Below, one piece after another: positions 23,884-31,770 of a stretch of DNA of 64,000 bases. The translations under genes were made by a program, and so were the position numbers. How positions within the stretch are numbered: the stretch's first letter is position 1; every line of letters starts with the position of its first letter. Under the pieces are notes generated by a model. The model did not search any database, was not told the DNA's origin, and was given only the letters and a program-made list of their open reading frames with translations. Source of the stretch: Deltaproteobacteria bacterium (lineage in GTDB: Bacteria; CG2-30-53-67); assembly GCA_013151235.1 (NCBI GenBank), contig JAADIO010000019.1, forward strand, positions 1 to 64,000, read 5' to 3'.

Positions 23884-24210
23884 TTACGGCTTTGAATAGC
23901 GTTCGATGACGGCATCGAGTCTTTTCAGAGGGGGTTCCACCCCGTCATAGAGGATCCCTCCTTCCGCTTCCACCGTTTCGATAAATTCCTTGCCGCTGAC
24001 GATTACCGTGTCTTCCGGTTCCATGAGGCGGCCGTTGATCAGTACGGCGGCCGGCGCCGGATCGTCCGGTTTCCGCTGATCGTCGGGAAGGGTTTCCATC
24101 CGGACATTTTTGTAGGCCTCCATCAGAACGATCGCCATGTCCATGTAAATGCGGCACCGGCCGGCCGGCGGCTGCTTGTTGATGATCTTGATCGTTATAG
24201 ATGGGTTCAC
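23884..24210 (-). CDS. Conserved-looking 108-residue protein, thioredoxin-fold-like
   Basis: First gene of the minus-strand exporter operon. The start is GTG at 24210 with GGAGA six bases upstream. The order of elements (strand SITIKIINK, helix MDMAIVLMEAYKNV, strand, then PAAVLINGRLMEPEDTV) recalls small thioredoxin-like or glutaredoxin-like proteins whose cis-Pro loop reads PAVVINGK. There is only one cysteine (in PPAGRCRIY) and no CXXC, so it would not be a disulfide reductase. I do not recognise a named family. Soluble, no signal peptide. Confidence 0.7.
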   Translation of the reverse strand: MNPSITIKIINKQPPAGRCRIYMDMAIVLMEAYKNVRMETLPDDQRKPDDPAPAAVLINGRLMEPEDTVIVSGKEFIETVEAEGGILYDGVEPPLKRLDAVIERYSKP

Positions 24211-24282
24211 GGGCGGTCTCCTTCCTAAATATAGTTGATGCCGGATCTTTATTTTTGCAATTTACGGTTCCATATGAAAAAA

Positions 24283-24310
24283 GATATATCAGGTCGAAAA
24301 GGAAACTCAA
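24283..24310 (-). promoter_or_regulatory. Candidate promoter for the exporter operon
   Basis: On the minus strand TTGAGT (24310-24305) and TATATC (24288-24283) are 16 bases apart. The match is moderate. It would start transcription about 65 bases before the GTG of the 108-residue protein. Confidence 0.4.
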
Positions 24311-24407
24311 TTAAGAAATATTTTGGAAGCTCCAAGTAGATTTTATGGATTCGCAAAGAGTTTACCAAACGTTGTTTTATTTTACGAAAAATGCTGAAAA
24401 AAATTTC

Positions 24408-24436
24408 TTGACATCGCCTTCGGAGATCTATATATT
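24408..24436 (+). promoter_or_regulatory. Strong sigma-70 promoter of the dsr operon
   Basis: TTGACA (24408-24413) and TATATT (24431-24436) are separated by exactly 17 bases: a perfect -35 and five of six -10 positions, the best promoter in the window. The start site should be near 24443. Confidence 0.75.
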
Positions 24437-24451
24437 AGCAACCCGTTATAT

Positions 24452-24469
24452 CCCAGAATGTATTCCGGG
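24452..24469. promoter_or_regulatory. 18-base palindrome downstream of the dsr promoter
   Basis: CCCAGAATGTATTCCGGG is a dyad with one mismatch (CCC-GAAT / ATTC-GGG). It sits about 10-27 bases after the expected start of the dsr transcript, a typical place for an operator or a short leader hairpin. The binding protein is unknown. Confidence 0.5.
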
Positions 24470-24719
24470 TAGTAGCTTGCGCTGTTTTACTTAAAGATCA
24501 AGATCAAAAAATCATCTGCAAGAATATGACGAAAGAACCAAGCTGATTTTTGCATTAGTATTTCGTTATATTCTTATGTCTGTGAATTCCGGTTTCGATC
24601 CTTGGTTTCCGTCTTAGCAGTGGATGAAAGGTCGCCGGGTCCTGTCGCATTATTCGGGTTTTAAATGATCACATTTGTTTTTCCGATCCGAAGCTGTTTC
24701 CGGAGGGGCAATCGTTAAG

Positions 24720-25244
24720 ATGAAGTTGCAATCCTGCCTGAAAGCAAAGAGATCCGAGATTCTGACAAGATGGCACCGGGTGATCACCGATAGCTATTCC
24801 TCTGAGTCTGTTCCGTTTCTCAATAATCCGGATCCCTTTGCCAATCCTGTTGGAACGACCCTTCTGAAATCGATGGAAACTCTTCTGGATGAACTTCTAT
24901 CCGGAGCGTCTCCTGATCGGCTGGCTCCTGTCCTCGACCGGATTCTCCGCATCCGGGCCGTGCAGGATTTTCTCCCTTCCCAGGCGCTTGCCTTTCTTCC
25001 AGCTCTGAAGGATGTGGTCCGGGAGGTGATCGGAGAGGAGGAGACGGATCCGGTCTCCGAGGAGGTCAGGGAATTCGATGCATTGGTGGATCGGCTGACT
25101 CTCCTTGCCGTGGATATTTATGTGAAGTGCAGGGAGACCATTTATGAAATCCGGGTCCGGGAGTTCAAGGACCGGGCCTATAAACTCCTGGAACGAGCCG
25201 ATCTGGTTTGTGCAGCCGCCCCGGATTCTTCGGGAGGATTGTGA
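24720..25244 (+). CDS. RsbRD_N-like helical protein
   Basis: A 174-residue all-helical soluble protein. KLQSCLKAKRSEILTRWHRV at the N-terminus and the later helices resemble the RsbRD_N domain, an N-terminal globin-like module of stressosome and some sensor proteins. Here it stands alone. It is the first gene of the dsr transcript, 51 bases before dsrM; small proteins of this type precede dsrMK in other sulfate reducers, as far as I recall. A sensory or assembly role for the DsrMK complex is inference. The ATG at 24720 was chosen over one 45 bases earlier because GGAGGGG lies between them. Confidence 0.7.
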   Translation: MKLQSCLKAKRSEILTRWHRVITDSYSSESVPFLNNPDPFANPVGTTLLKSMETLLDELLSGASPDRLAPVLDRILRIRAVQDFLPSQALAFLPALKDVVREVIGEEETDPVSEEVREFDALVDRLTLLAVDIYVKCRETIYEIRVREFKDRAYKLLERADLVCAAAPDSSGGL

Positions 25245-25295
25245 GGATTTGAAACCGGAAAACGAGAAGGACTATTTCAGAGAGGTAAACGTCAG

Positions 25296-26348
25296 ATGAG
25301 AATTTTGCTTCCTTTGATCGCAGTCGTTGTTCTGGGTGCCGTCGCATTTTTGGGGGTGCAGACAGCGGGTTTACAATACTTCTTCGGGGTTGTGATCCCT
25401 TATGCAGCACTGGCGATATTTTTGTTGGGCGTGATCTACAGGATTCTGAGGTGGGCGGCTTCTCCGGTTCCCTTCAGAATCCCGACGACCTGCGGCCAGG
25501 AGAAATCTCTTCCCTGGATCAAAACGGATCCTCTGGAGAGCCCGAACGGCACGGCGGGTGTTATAGGCCGTATGGCGCTGGAGGTCTTTTTTTTCCGTTC
25601 CCTTTTCAGGAACCTGAAGTTCAGGTACAAGGCGGGCGATGGTTCAAATCCTTCCCTGACCTACCGCCGGACTCTCTGGCTCTGGCTCTTCGGTCTCACC
25701 TTCCACTGGTCCTTCCTCTTTGTTTTTGTCCGCCACCTTCGACTTTTTACACAGCCGATCCCCGCTTTTGTCTCGGCGATGAACGGCTGGGATGCAGGCC
25801 TTTCCAACATACTGCAACACTTTAATGTGCCCCCGCTTCATCTTGTCAATATCGTCGGTGCACCTCCCCTGCTGATCTCCGATGTGATCCTTGTAACGGC
25901 CGTGACGCTCCTTTTCCTCCGGAGGGTCTTGATCCCGCAGGTCCGCTATATCTCTCTTCCCGCCGATTATTTTCCGCTGTTCCTCATTTTCGCGATTGCG
26001 CTGAGCGGGATCTGTATGCGCTATTTTTTCAAGGTCGATGTGATTCATATCAAGGAACTGACGATGGGACTTGCCACCTTTCATCCGGTCGTCCCGGAGG
26101 GGATCGACGCCATATTTTTTGTGCATCTGCTTCTTGTCTGTACACTTTTTGCCTACTTTCCGTTCAGTAAGCTGGTCCATATGGCAGGGGTTTTTATGAG
26201 TCCTACGAGGAATCTGGCGAATAACAGCCGGGCAAAAAGGCATGTGAATCCCTGGAATTACCCGGTCAAGCTGCACTCCTATGAAGAGTATGAGGATGAG
26301 TATAGGGAACTGATGAAGAAGGCAGGTATTCCCGTGGAGAAGGATTAG
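25296..26348 (+). CDS. dsrM: DsrM, NarI-like cytochrome b of DsrMK menaquinol complex
   Basis: A 350-residue membrane protein with about six helices (roughly 5-25, 30-52, 126-148, 188-210, 225-247, 268-292). It belongs to the NarI-like di-haem b family, and histidines such as H137 and H147 in TFHWSFLFVFVRHLRL can serve as haem ligands. It takes electrons from menaquinol and passes them to DsrK for reduction of the DsrC trisulfide. The length matches known DsrM. dsrK starts six bases after its stop. No dsrJ, dsrO or dsrP is present in the window. Confidence 0.93.
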   Translation: MRILLPLIAVVVLGAVAFLGVQTAGLQYFFGVVIPYAALAIFLLGVIYRILRWAASPVPFRIPTTCGQEKSLPWIKTDPLESPNGTAGVIGRMALEVFFFRSLFRNLKFRYKAGDGSNPSLTYRRTLWLWLFGLTFHWSFLFVFVRHLRLFTQPIPAFVSAMNGWDAGLSNILQHFNVPPLHLVNIVGAPPLLISDVILVTAVTLLFLRRVLIPQVRYISLPADYFPLFLIFAIALSGICMRYFFKVDVIHIKELTMGLATFHPVVPEGIDAIFFVHLLLVCTLFAYFPFSKLVHMAGVFMSPTRNLANNSRAKRHVNPWNYPVKLHSYEEYEDEYRELMKKAGIPVEKD

Positions 26349-26353
26349 AGACT

Positions 26354-27964
26354 ATGGCTAAATACGTTGAGAAACCGGAAGAAACCGCACTGATCAATCA
26401 TCAACCTCCGAAAACCGGGTGGATGGAAACGCCGACGGAGTTCCGTCCGGGCAATTGGTGCTACGGCGGAAAACCCTCGGTACTTGAAGTGCTCGGGATT
26501 CCGAATCCGAGGGAGTGGAAGCCGACGGATGAGGACTGGAAGCTTCCGGCAAACTGGAAGGAGATCATTTACGAAGGATTGAAGGATCGCCTGAGTAAAT
26601 ACAGATCGTTTAAAGTCTTTCTCGACATCTGTGTTCGTTGCGGCGCCTGTGCGGATAAGTGCCACTTCTTTCTCGGGACCGGGGATCCGAAGAATATGCC
26701 CGTCCTTCGTGTGGAGCTTCTCCGTTCGGTTTACCGGAAGGATTTCACCCTGGCCGGAAAGATCCTCGGAAAAATTGCCGGGGCCCGGACCTTGACGAAG
26801 GATGTTGTGAAGGAGTGGTTTTCCTACTATTACCAGTGTACGGAATGCCGCCGCTGTTCCGTGTTCTGCCCCTACGGGATTGATACGGCGGAGATCACGA
26901 TGATGGCGCGGGAACTGCTTCACCTGGTCGGTGTCAATATCAACTGGGCGCTGGAACCGGCGGCCAAATGCTTTCAGACCGGGAACCATATGGGGCTCCA
27001 ACCGCACACCTTCAAGGACAGTATTGATTCCCTTTGTGAAGACATCGAAGATATAACAGGGGTTCATATCGAGGTTCCGCTGAACAAGAAAGGGGCGGAT
27101 GTCCTCTTTATTACGCCATCCGCCGATGTCTTCGCGGACCCGGGGATCTACACCTTCATGGGGTATCTCCTCTTGTTTGAACATATCGGTTTGAATTATA
27201 CCATGAGTACCTATGCCTCCGAGGGCGGGAATTTCGGTCTCTTTAATTCCCAGGAGATCATGAAACGATTAAATGCCAAAATGTACGCGGAGGCAAAGAG
27301 GTTAGGTGTGAAGTGGATTCTGGGCGGGGAATGCGGACACATGTGGCGGGTGGTCCATCAATACATGGATACGATGAACGGCCCCGCAGACTTCCTGGAG
27401 GTGCCGGTCTCTCCGGTTACGGGGACACGATTCGATAACGCCGCCTCCACCAAAATGGTACACATCGCTGAATTTACCGCCGACCTTATTAAACATAACA
27501 AGTTGAAACTCGATCCGAGCCGGAACAACCACCGAAAGACGACCTTCCATGATTCCTGCAATCCCGCCCGTGCGATGGGCATTCTTGAAGAACCGAGATA
27601 CATCCTGAAACATGTCTGCAACCACTTCACCGAGATGCCGAAAAACACGATTCGGGAGAAGACCTTCTGCTGCGGAAGCGGGACAGGACTGAATACGGAC
27701 GAGTACATGGATATCCGGATGCGGGGCGGGCTTCCCCGCGCGAACGCAGTCCGGCATGTCCATGAGCAAAACGATGTCGATCTTTTGACCTGTATCTGTG
27801 CTATTGATCGGGCGACCCTCACCCCTCTGATGCGGTACTGGGTTCCCGGCGTGGAGGTCTCCGGCCTGCATGAGCTGGTCGGGAATGCCCTCGTGATGGA
27901 GGGGGAACAGGAACGGAGCACCGATTTGCGGGAAGATCCTCTGGAGGGGATGGAGGATGTTTAG
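26354..27964 (+). CDS. dsrK: DsrK, HdrD-like Fe-S subunit
   Basis: A 536-residue cytoplasmic iron-sulfur protein. Two ferredoxin motifs are visible: C93-C96-C99-C103 (CVRCGACADKC) and C162-C165-C168-C172 (CTECRRCSVFC). The C-terminal half has the cysteine-rich CCG-type elements that hold the special cluster in HdrD and DsrK: GGECGHMW, HDSCNPAR and FCCGSGTG. With DsrM it forms the minimal quinol:DsrC-trisulfide oxidoreductase. The product matches full-length DsrK. A palindromic hairpin follows the stop before dsrC. Confidence 0.94.
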   Translation: MAKYVEKPEETALINHQPPKTGWMETPTEFRPGNWCYGGKPSVLEVLGIPNPREWKPTDEDWKLPANWKEIIYEGLKDRLSKYRSFKVFLDICVRCGACADKCHFFLGTGDPKNMPVLRVELLRSVYRKDFTLAGKILGKIAGARTLTKDVVKEWFSYYYQCTECRRCSVFCPYGIDTAEITMMARELLHLVGVNINWALEPAAKCFQTGNHMGLQPHTFKDSIDSLCEDIEDITGVHIEVPLNKKGADVLFITPSADVFADPGIYTFMGYLLLFEHIGLNYTMSTYASEGGNFGLFNSQEIMKRLNAKMYAEAKRLGVKWILGGECGHMWRVVHQYMDTMNGPADFLEVPVSPVTGTRFDNAASTKMVHIAEFTADLIKHNKLKLDPSRNNHRKTTFHDSCNPARAMGILEEPRYILKHVCNHFTEMPKNTIREKTFCCGSGTGLNTDEYMDIRMRGGLPRANAVRHVHEQNDVDLLTCICAIDRATLTPLMRYWVPGVEVSGLHELVGNALVMEGEQERSTDLREDPLEGMEDV

Positions 27965-27983
27965 CCGGGCCGGATATCCGGCT
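27963..27983. other. Intercistronic palindrome/hairpin between dsrK and dsrC
   Basis: GCCGGATATCCGGC (27969-27982) is a perfect 14-base palindrome; alternatively AGCCGG (27963-27968) pairs with CCGGCT (27978-27983). No T-run follows, so it is more likely an RNA processing or stability element, or an operator, than a terminator. Confidence 0.45.
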
Positions 27984-28071
27984 TCATCCGGTGGACAATA
28001 ATTCAAAATTATGAGAAGAGGTTTGGACCTCTTGATTTTCTTTAATCACACATGTTATGGAGGATTCAAGA

Positions 28072-28407
28072 ATGGCAACACTTGAAGTCAATGGAAAACA
28101 GTATGAACTGGATGAAGACGGTTTTCTGGCGGACATGAGCGAATGGAATGAGGACATTGCCGTTGCTCTGGCCAAGACCGAAAGCGTTGAAATGACCGAA
28201 GCCCATTGGGAGGTCGTCAATTTTCTGCGTGACTATTATGCCGAGTACAAAATTGCTCCTATGATCCGGATTCTGACCAAGGCGATCGGTAAGAAGCTGG
28301 GCAAGGAGAAAGGGAACACCAAGTATCTCTACGAGCTCTACCCGGCGGGACCGGCCAAGCAGGCCTGTAAAATTGCAGGGCTGCCCAAACCGACCGGTTG
28401 TGTGTAA
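28072..28407 (+). CDS. dsrC: DsrC, sulfur-carrier protein
   Basis: A 111-residue protein with both functional cysteines on its flexible C-terminal arm: C99 and C110, ten residues apart, in CKIAGLPKPTGCV. That makes it true DsrC rather than a TusE-type relative with one cysteine. DsrAB loads it as a trisulfide from sulfite and DsrMK reduces it. GGAGG lies eight bases before the ATG at 28072. A rho-independent terminator follows, so dsrC may end an abundant shorter transcript. Confidence 0.96.
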   Translation: MATLEVNGKQYELDEDGFLADMSEWNEDIAVALAKTESVEMTEAHWEVVNFLRDYYAEYKIAPMIRILTKAIGKKLGKEKGNTKYLYELYPAGPAKQACKIAGLPKPTGCV

Positions 28408-28415
28408 AAGCAGAC

Positions 28416-28442
28416 GGCGGGGTTCCTCCCGCCTTATTATTT
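28416..28442 (+). terminator. Rho-independent terminator after dsrC
   Basis: GGCGGG (28416-28421) pairs with CCCGCC (28428-28433) across a short loop, followed by TTATTATTTC. It is a modest stem, probably a partial terminator, since dsrEFH and dsrAB continue on the same strand. Confidence 0.6.
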
Positions 28443-28593
28443 CGATAAGAAAAGACCGGAGGGGGATGTTGAATCGTCGTCCCCGGTTACTCAAACGTAC
28501 CTTTGCAGGCTGAGGGGGTACGGGGAATGGCGGGCTCTTTCGGGTTCATGTGGAAGAGCAACGATATCTTTTTATACTTATGATGGAGGGGAG

Positions 28594-28950
28594 ATGAAAT
28601 TCGGAATTCTCATTCAGGAAGGCCCCTATAATCACCAGGCTTCGGATAGCGCTTATAATTTCATCCAGGCGTCACTGGAGAAAGGGCACGAGATCACCGG
28701 CGTATTCTTCTATAATGACGGTGTCATCAATACCACGAAGCTGATGGACATCCCTGCAGACGACCGGCACATCAGTAAACGCTGGTCTGAGTTGGGGGCG
28801 AAGGGGATCCAGTTAATCGTCTGCGTGGCGGCGGCCAAACGGCGGGGGATCAATCCCGACGTGTTGATTGATAATGCCCGTATCGACGGACTGGGGCAGC
28901 TCAGTGAGCTTTGTATTGAATCCGACCGATTGATCACGTTCGGTGACTGA
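28594..28950 (+). CDS. dsrE: DsrE, sulfurtransferase subunit
   Basis: A 118-residue protein equivalent to TusD and Allochromatium DsrE. The active-site cysteine is C77 in IVCVAAAKRRGI, the diagnostic motif of DsrE subunits in the DsrE2F2H2 complex. That complex hands sulfane sulfur to DsrC. GGAGGGGAG precedes the ATG. dsrF starts about 28 bases after its stop. These genes are usually a mark of sulfur oxidisers rather than sulfate reducers. Confidence 0.93.
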   Translation: MKFGILIQEGPYNHQASDSAYNFIQASLEKGHEITGVFFYNDGVINTTKLMDIPADDRHISKRWSELGAKGIQLIVCVAAAKRRGINPDVLIDNARIDGLGQLSELCIESDRLITFGD

Positions 28951-28978
28951 TCGTCTCAGAAAGGAGCCGGAGACTCAA

Positions 28979-29350
28979 ATGGAAGAACAAGCGCCAAGGA
29001 AAATTATGTTTGTGAATCGAAAGGCACCGCATGGTTCCATCTATGCCTACGAAGGACTGGAAGTCATTCTCATCTTTGGGGCCTATGACCAGGAAATCAG
29101 CGCTGCATTTCTGGATGATGCCGTCCTTTCGTTGAAAAAAGGTCAGGATACATCTGAAATCGGGACCAAGGAGTTTTCTGCGACCTTCCGTGTGTTGGAA
29201 GCCTACGGGGTGGAAAACCGTTACGTGGAGAGGGAATCTCTGGAACAGCGCGGGCTGACGGAGGAAGACTTGGTCATGGATGTGGACGTTGTTGATGGAG
29301 CGACCCTCCGGAAATATATGGGAGAACAAGACGTCCTGCTGCCCTTTTAG
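28979..29350 (+). CDS. dsrF: DsrF, sulfurtransferase complex subunit
   Basis: A 123-residue TusC/DsrF protein with the motifs MFVNRKAPHGSIYAYEGLE at the N-terminus, DDAVLSLKKGQDT in the middle and a conserved DVLLPF end. The ATG at 28979 was chosen because GGAGAC lies just upstream and the alternative at 28943 overlaps dsrE. It forms the structural core of the DsrEFH hexamer. A closely similar second gene lies at 38.2-38.6 kb on the other strand. Confidence 0.92.
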   Translation: MEEQAPRKIMFVNRKAPHGSIYAYEGLEVILIFGAYDQEISAAFLDDAVLSLKKGQDTSEIGTKEFSATFRVLEAYGVENRYVERESLEQRGLTEEDLVMDVDVVDGATLRKYMGEQDVLLPF

Positions 29351-29380
29351 TGATGTGGATACCTGCAAGGAGGAAGAACA

Positions 29381-29674
29381 TTGCTGCATATCGTGAATAA
29401 ATCACCATTTAAATACAGAAATCTGGATACCTGCGTACGCGTCTCTGAGAAAGAGGACCCAATCATTCTCATTGAAGATGGTGTCTACGCCGCCCTGAAG
29501 GGGTCCAGTATTGAAGGGCTCATGAAGAAGACCCTGGAGGACCACCCTGTTTTTGCAATCCGGGCGGATCTCAAGGCCCGGGGAATCGACGAGGTTATGG
29601 AGGGGGTAGAAGTCTGTGATTACTCCTGCTTTGTGGATATGGTGGAAAAGCATGTCCCCTATTCCTGGCTTTGA
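29381..29674 (+). CDS. dsrH: DsrH, sulfurtransferase complex subunit
   Basis: A 97-residue TusB/DsrH protein. It has the N-terminal HIVNKSPF and ILIEDGVYAAL motifs, and the conserved cysteine C18 near the start. The start codon is TTG at 29381 with an AAGGAGG eight bases upstream, so the rare codon is convincing. The HEAT-repeat gene follows after six bases. Confidence 0.9.
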   Translation: MLHIVNKSPFKYRNLDTCVRVSEKEDPIILIEDGVYAALKGSSIEGLMKKTLEDHPVFAIRADLKARGIDEVMEGVEVCDYSCFVDMVEKHVPYSWL

Positions 29675-29680
29675 GTCTGG

Positions 29681-30334
29681 ATGAGGAATGACAAAGCGGC
29701 GGCGAAGAAGCTGCTTCGGGAAGGCCGTTACCCGGAAATTCTCAGTCGTCTTGGAGAGAAGCGAAGGACCGTTCGTCTGCTCCGGTCTCTCCTGTATGAA
29801 GATGAACGGATCATAAAATGGCGGGCCGTGACCATGTTCGGCCGGTTGGCCCGGGAAAACCCGGAACTGATCATTCCGGAAGTGGATCGACTCATCTGGT
29901 CCCTGAATGATGAAGCCGGGAGTATTGGACGAAGCGCACCGGAAACCCTGGGTGAAATTGCCCGGAACAATGCACGGATCGCCCGGGATGGGGGAAAGGT
30001 CGTTGTTCACTACATTGAAGATACAGAGACCTGCCGTCCTCCGAACCGGAATCTCGAAATTCTTGTCGGTGTCCTCTGGGCGATAGGGAGAATCGGTGAA
30101 CGGCGGCCGGAGGAGGTGGAGGAGGTCCTTACAACGGTCGAGAGCTTCTGTAAAGACCCGGACGCCAATGTCCGGGGGCATGCTCTCTGGGCTCTTGGAC
30201 GAACGCGGGTGGCCGGATTTATTGAATCGATTCGAAATTGCATGGATGACGCCGGCAGTGTAATTATCTACGAAGATGAATGGTTAAGGTCTTGTACCGT
30301 GGGACAACTCGCGCAGGACGCTTTGCGACAATAG
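29681..30334 (+). CDS. HEAT-repeat protein in the dsr operon
   Basis: A 217-residue soluble protein built of HEAT-like helix pairs: IIKWRAVTMFGRLARENPE, EILVGVLWAIGRIGERRPEE and DANVRGHALWALGRTRVAGF carry the usual Ala/Gly/Arg turn pattern. HEAT proteins act as scaffolds or maturation factors. It starts six bases after dsrH and precedes dsrA by 138 bases, so it is inside the sulfite reductase cluster. A role in assembling DsrAB or in joining DsrEFH to it is conceivable but unproven. The ribosome site is weak, suggesting coupling to dsrH. Confidence 0.8.
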   Translation: MRNDKAAAKKLLREGRYPEILSRLGEKRRTVRLLRSLLYEDERIIKWRAVTMFGRLARENPELIIPEVDRLIWSLNDEAGSIGRSAPETLGEIARNNARIARDGGKVVVHYIEDTETCRPPNRNLEILVGVLWAIGRIGERRPEEVEEVLTTVESFCKDPDANVRGHALWALGRTRVAGFIESIRNCMDDAGSVIIYEDEWLRSCTVGQLAQDALRQ

Positions 30335-30472
30335 AAACAGCCGGGCGAACAAGTCGCCTGAAAATGATACGGAAAGGGTGACAACAAAAAAGGTGAAGAA
30401 GTGTGAATTTTTATCATTATTTTTTCCCTCTGGATTCTACTGCGGAGGGGCGGAGGAAAGGAGAGCTACGGT

Positions 30473-31693
30473 ATGGCAGATCAAAAATTAAGAGAAACTC
30501 CTCTTCTTGACGAGTTGAAGAAAGGCCCCTGGCCGAGTTTCGTCAACGACATGAAGAAGATGGCCGAACGGAAACCGATGATCAATGATCTTCTGGGACA
30601 GCTTGAGCTTTCTTACAAGGAGAAAAAGGGGCATTGGAAGCATGGTGGGCTCGTTGGCGTCATGGGATACGGCGGCGGGGTCATTGGGCGTTATTCCGAT
30701 GCCGCCGAGCAGTTCCCCGCCTGTGCGCATTTCCATACCATTCGTGTGAACCAGCCTTCCGGATGGTTTTACACTTCTGCGGCTCTCCGTGAACTTTGTG
30801 ATATCTGGGACCGGCATGGATCGGGTATGACGAACATGCATGGATCCACGGGCGACTGCGTCTTCCTGGGAACGACCACGGACGAGCTGGAGCCGATCTT
30901 TGCCGAGCTGACCGCCAAGGACTGGGATTTGGGCGGGTCCGGCTCCGATGTCCGGACGCCGAGCTGCTGTAACGGGATGGCCCGCTGTGAATATGCCTGC
31001 TACGATACCATGGATGCCTGTTATAACTTTACCATGGAGTATCAGGATGAGCTGCATCGTCCGGCCTTCCCTTATAAATGGAAGTTCAAATTCTCCGGTT
31101 GTCCCAATGATTGCGTGGCCTCGATTGCCCGTTCCGATATGTCCGTGATCGGGACTTGGCGGGATGATATCCGGATCGATCAGGCTGCCGTGCAAGAATA
31201 TGCCGACAGCGGCATGGAGATTCGTTCGGATGTGATTCGCAAATGTCCGACCTCCTGCATGAGCTACGACGGCAAGGAGATCACGATCGACAACAAGAAC
31301 TGCACTCGCTGCATGCACTGCATCAATGTCATGCCCAAAGCCCTTCGGCCCGGACTGGACAAGGGGGCGACGCTGCTGATCGGTGCCAAGGCCCCGATTA
31401 TTGAAGGAGCGCTTCTCGCCACGGTTCTCGTTCCCTTTATCAAGATGGACAAGGAGGATGATTACCAGGAATTCAAGGACCTGATCGAGCGGATCTGGGA
31501 TTTCTGGGATGACCATGGTGTGAATCGTGAACGGATCGGTGAATGTATTGAGCGTGTAGGGCTGGGGAATTTCCTCGAAGCAATCGAGGCCGATCCTCTG
31601 CCGGAGCATGTCAAGCATCCTCGTACGAACCCCTACATCTTCTACGATGAATATTTTGAGGAAGTGGATGACGCCGAGGCGGAGAAAGCATGA
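30473..31693 (+). CDS. dsrA: DsrA, dissimilatory sulfite reductase alpha subunit
   Basis: A 406-residue cytoplasmic subunit. The sirohaem/[4Fe-4S] cysteines follow the pattern C166-X5-C172 and C210-X3-C214 (SGCPNDC). The inserted ferredoxin domain has C258, C262, C277, C280 and C283 (CTRCMHC). With DsrB it reduces sulfite to sulfur bound on DsrC, or runs in reverse in sulfur oxidisers. Length is slightly under the usual 430. GGAGAG precedes the ATG. Confidence 0.97.
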   Translation: MADQKLRETPLLDELKKGPWPSFVNDMKKMAERKPMINDLLGQLELSYKEKKGHWKHGGLVGVMGYGGGVIGRYSDAAEQFPACAHFHTIRVNQPSGWFYTSAALRELCDIWDRHGSGMTNMHGSTGDCVFLGTTTDELEPIFAELTAKDWDLGGSGSDVRTPSCCNGMARCEYACYDTMDACYNFTMEYQDELHRPAFPYKWKFKFSGCPNDCVASIARSDMSVIGTWRDDIRIDQAAVQEYADSGMEIRSDVIRKCPTSCMSYDGKEITIDNKNCTRCMHCINVMPKALRPGLDKGATLLIGAKAPIIEGALLATVLVPFIKMDKEDDYQEFKDLIERIWDFWDDHGVNRERIGECIERVGLGNFLEAIEADPLPEHVKHPRTNPYIFYDEYFEEVDDAEAEKA

Positions 31694-31770
31694 TGCTTTC
31701 GGCAGGCAGTGGGGAGAATGCAAAGAGATAACGATTTTGAATTGATCATACACATTAGGAGGAAAAGGAA

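Larger units (their letters stand above)
24211..24719. promoter_or_regulatory. Divergent regulatory region between exporter and dsr operons
   Basis: About 510 bases, clearly AT-richer than the surrounding genes and free of credible coding frames. It contains a near-consensus plus-strand promoter (24408-24436), an 18-base palindrome just after the expected start (24452-24469), and a weaker minus-strand promoter (24283-24310). The dsr transcript would have an untranslated leader of roughly 270 bases. Confidence 0.7.
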
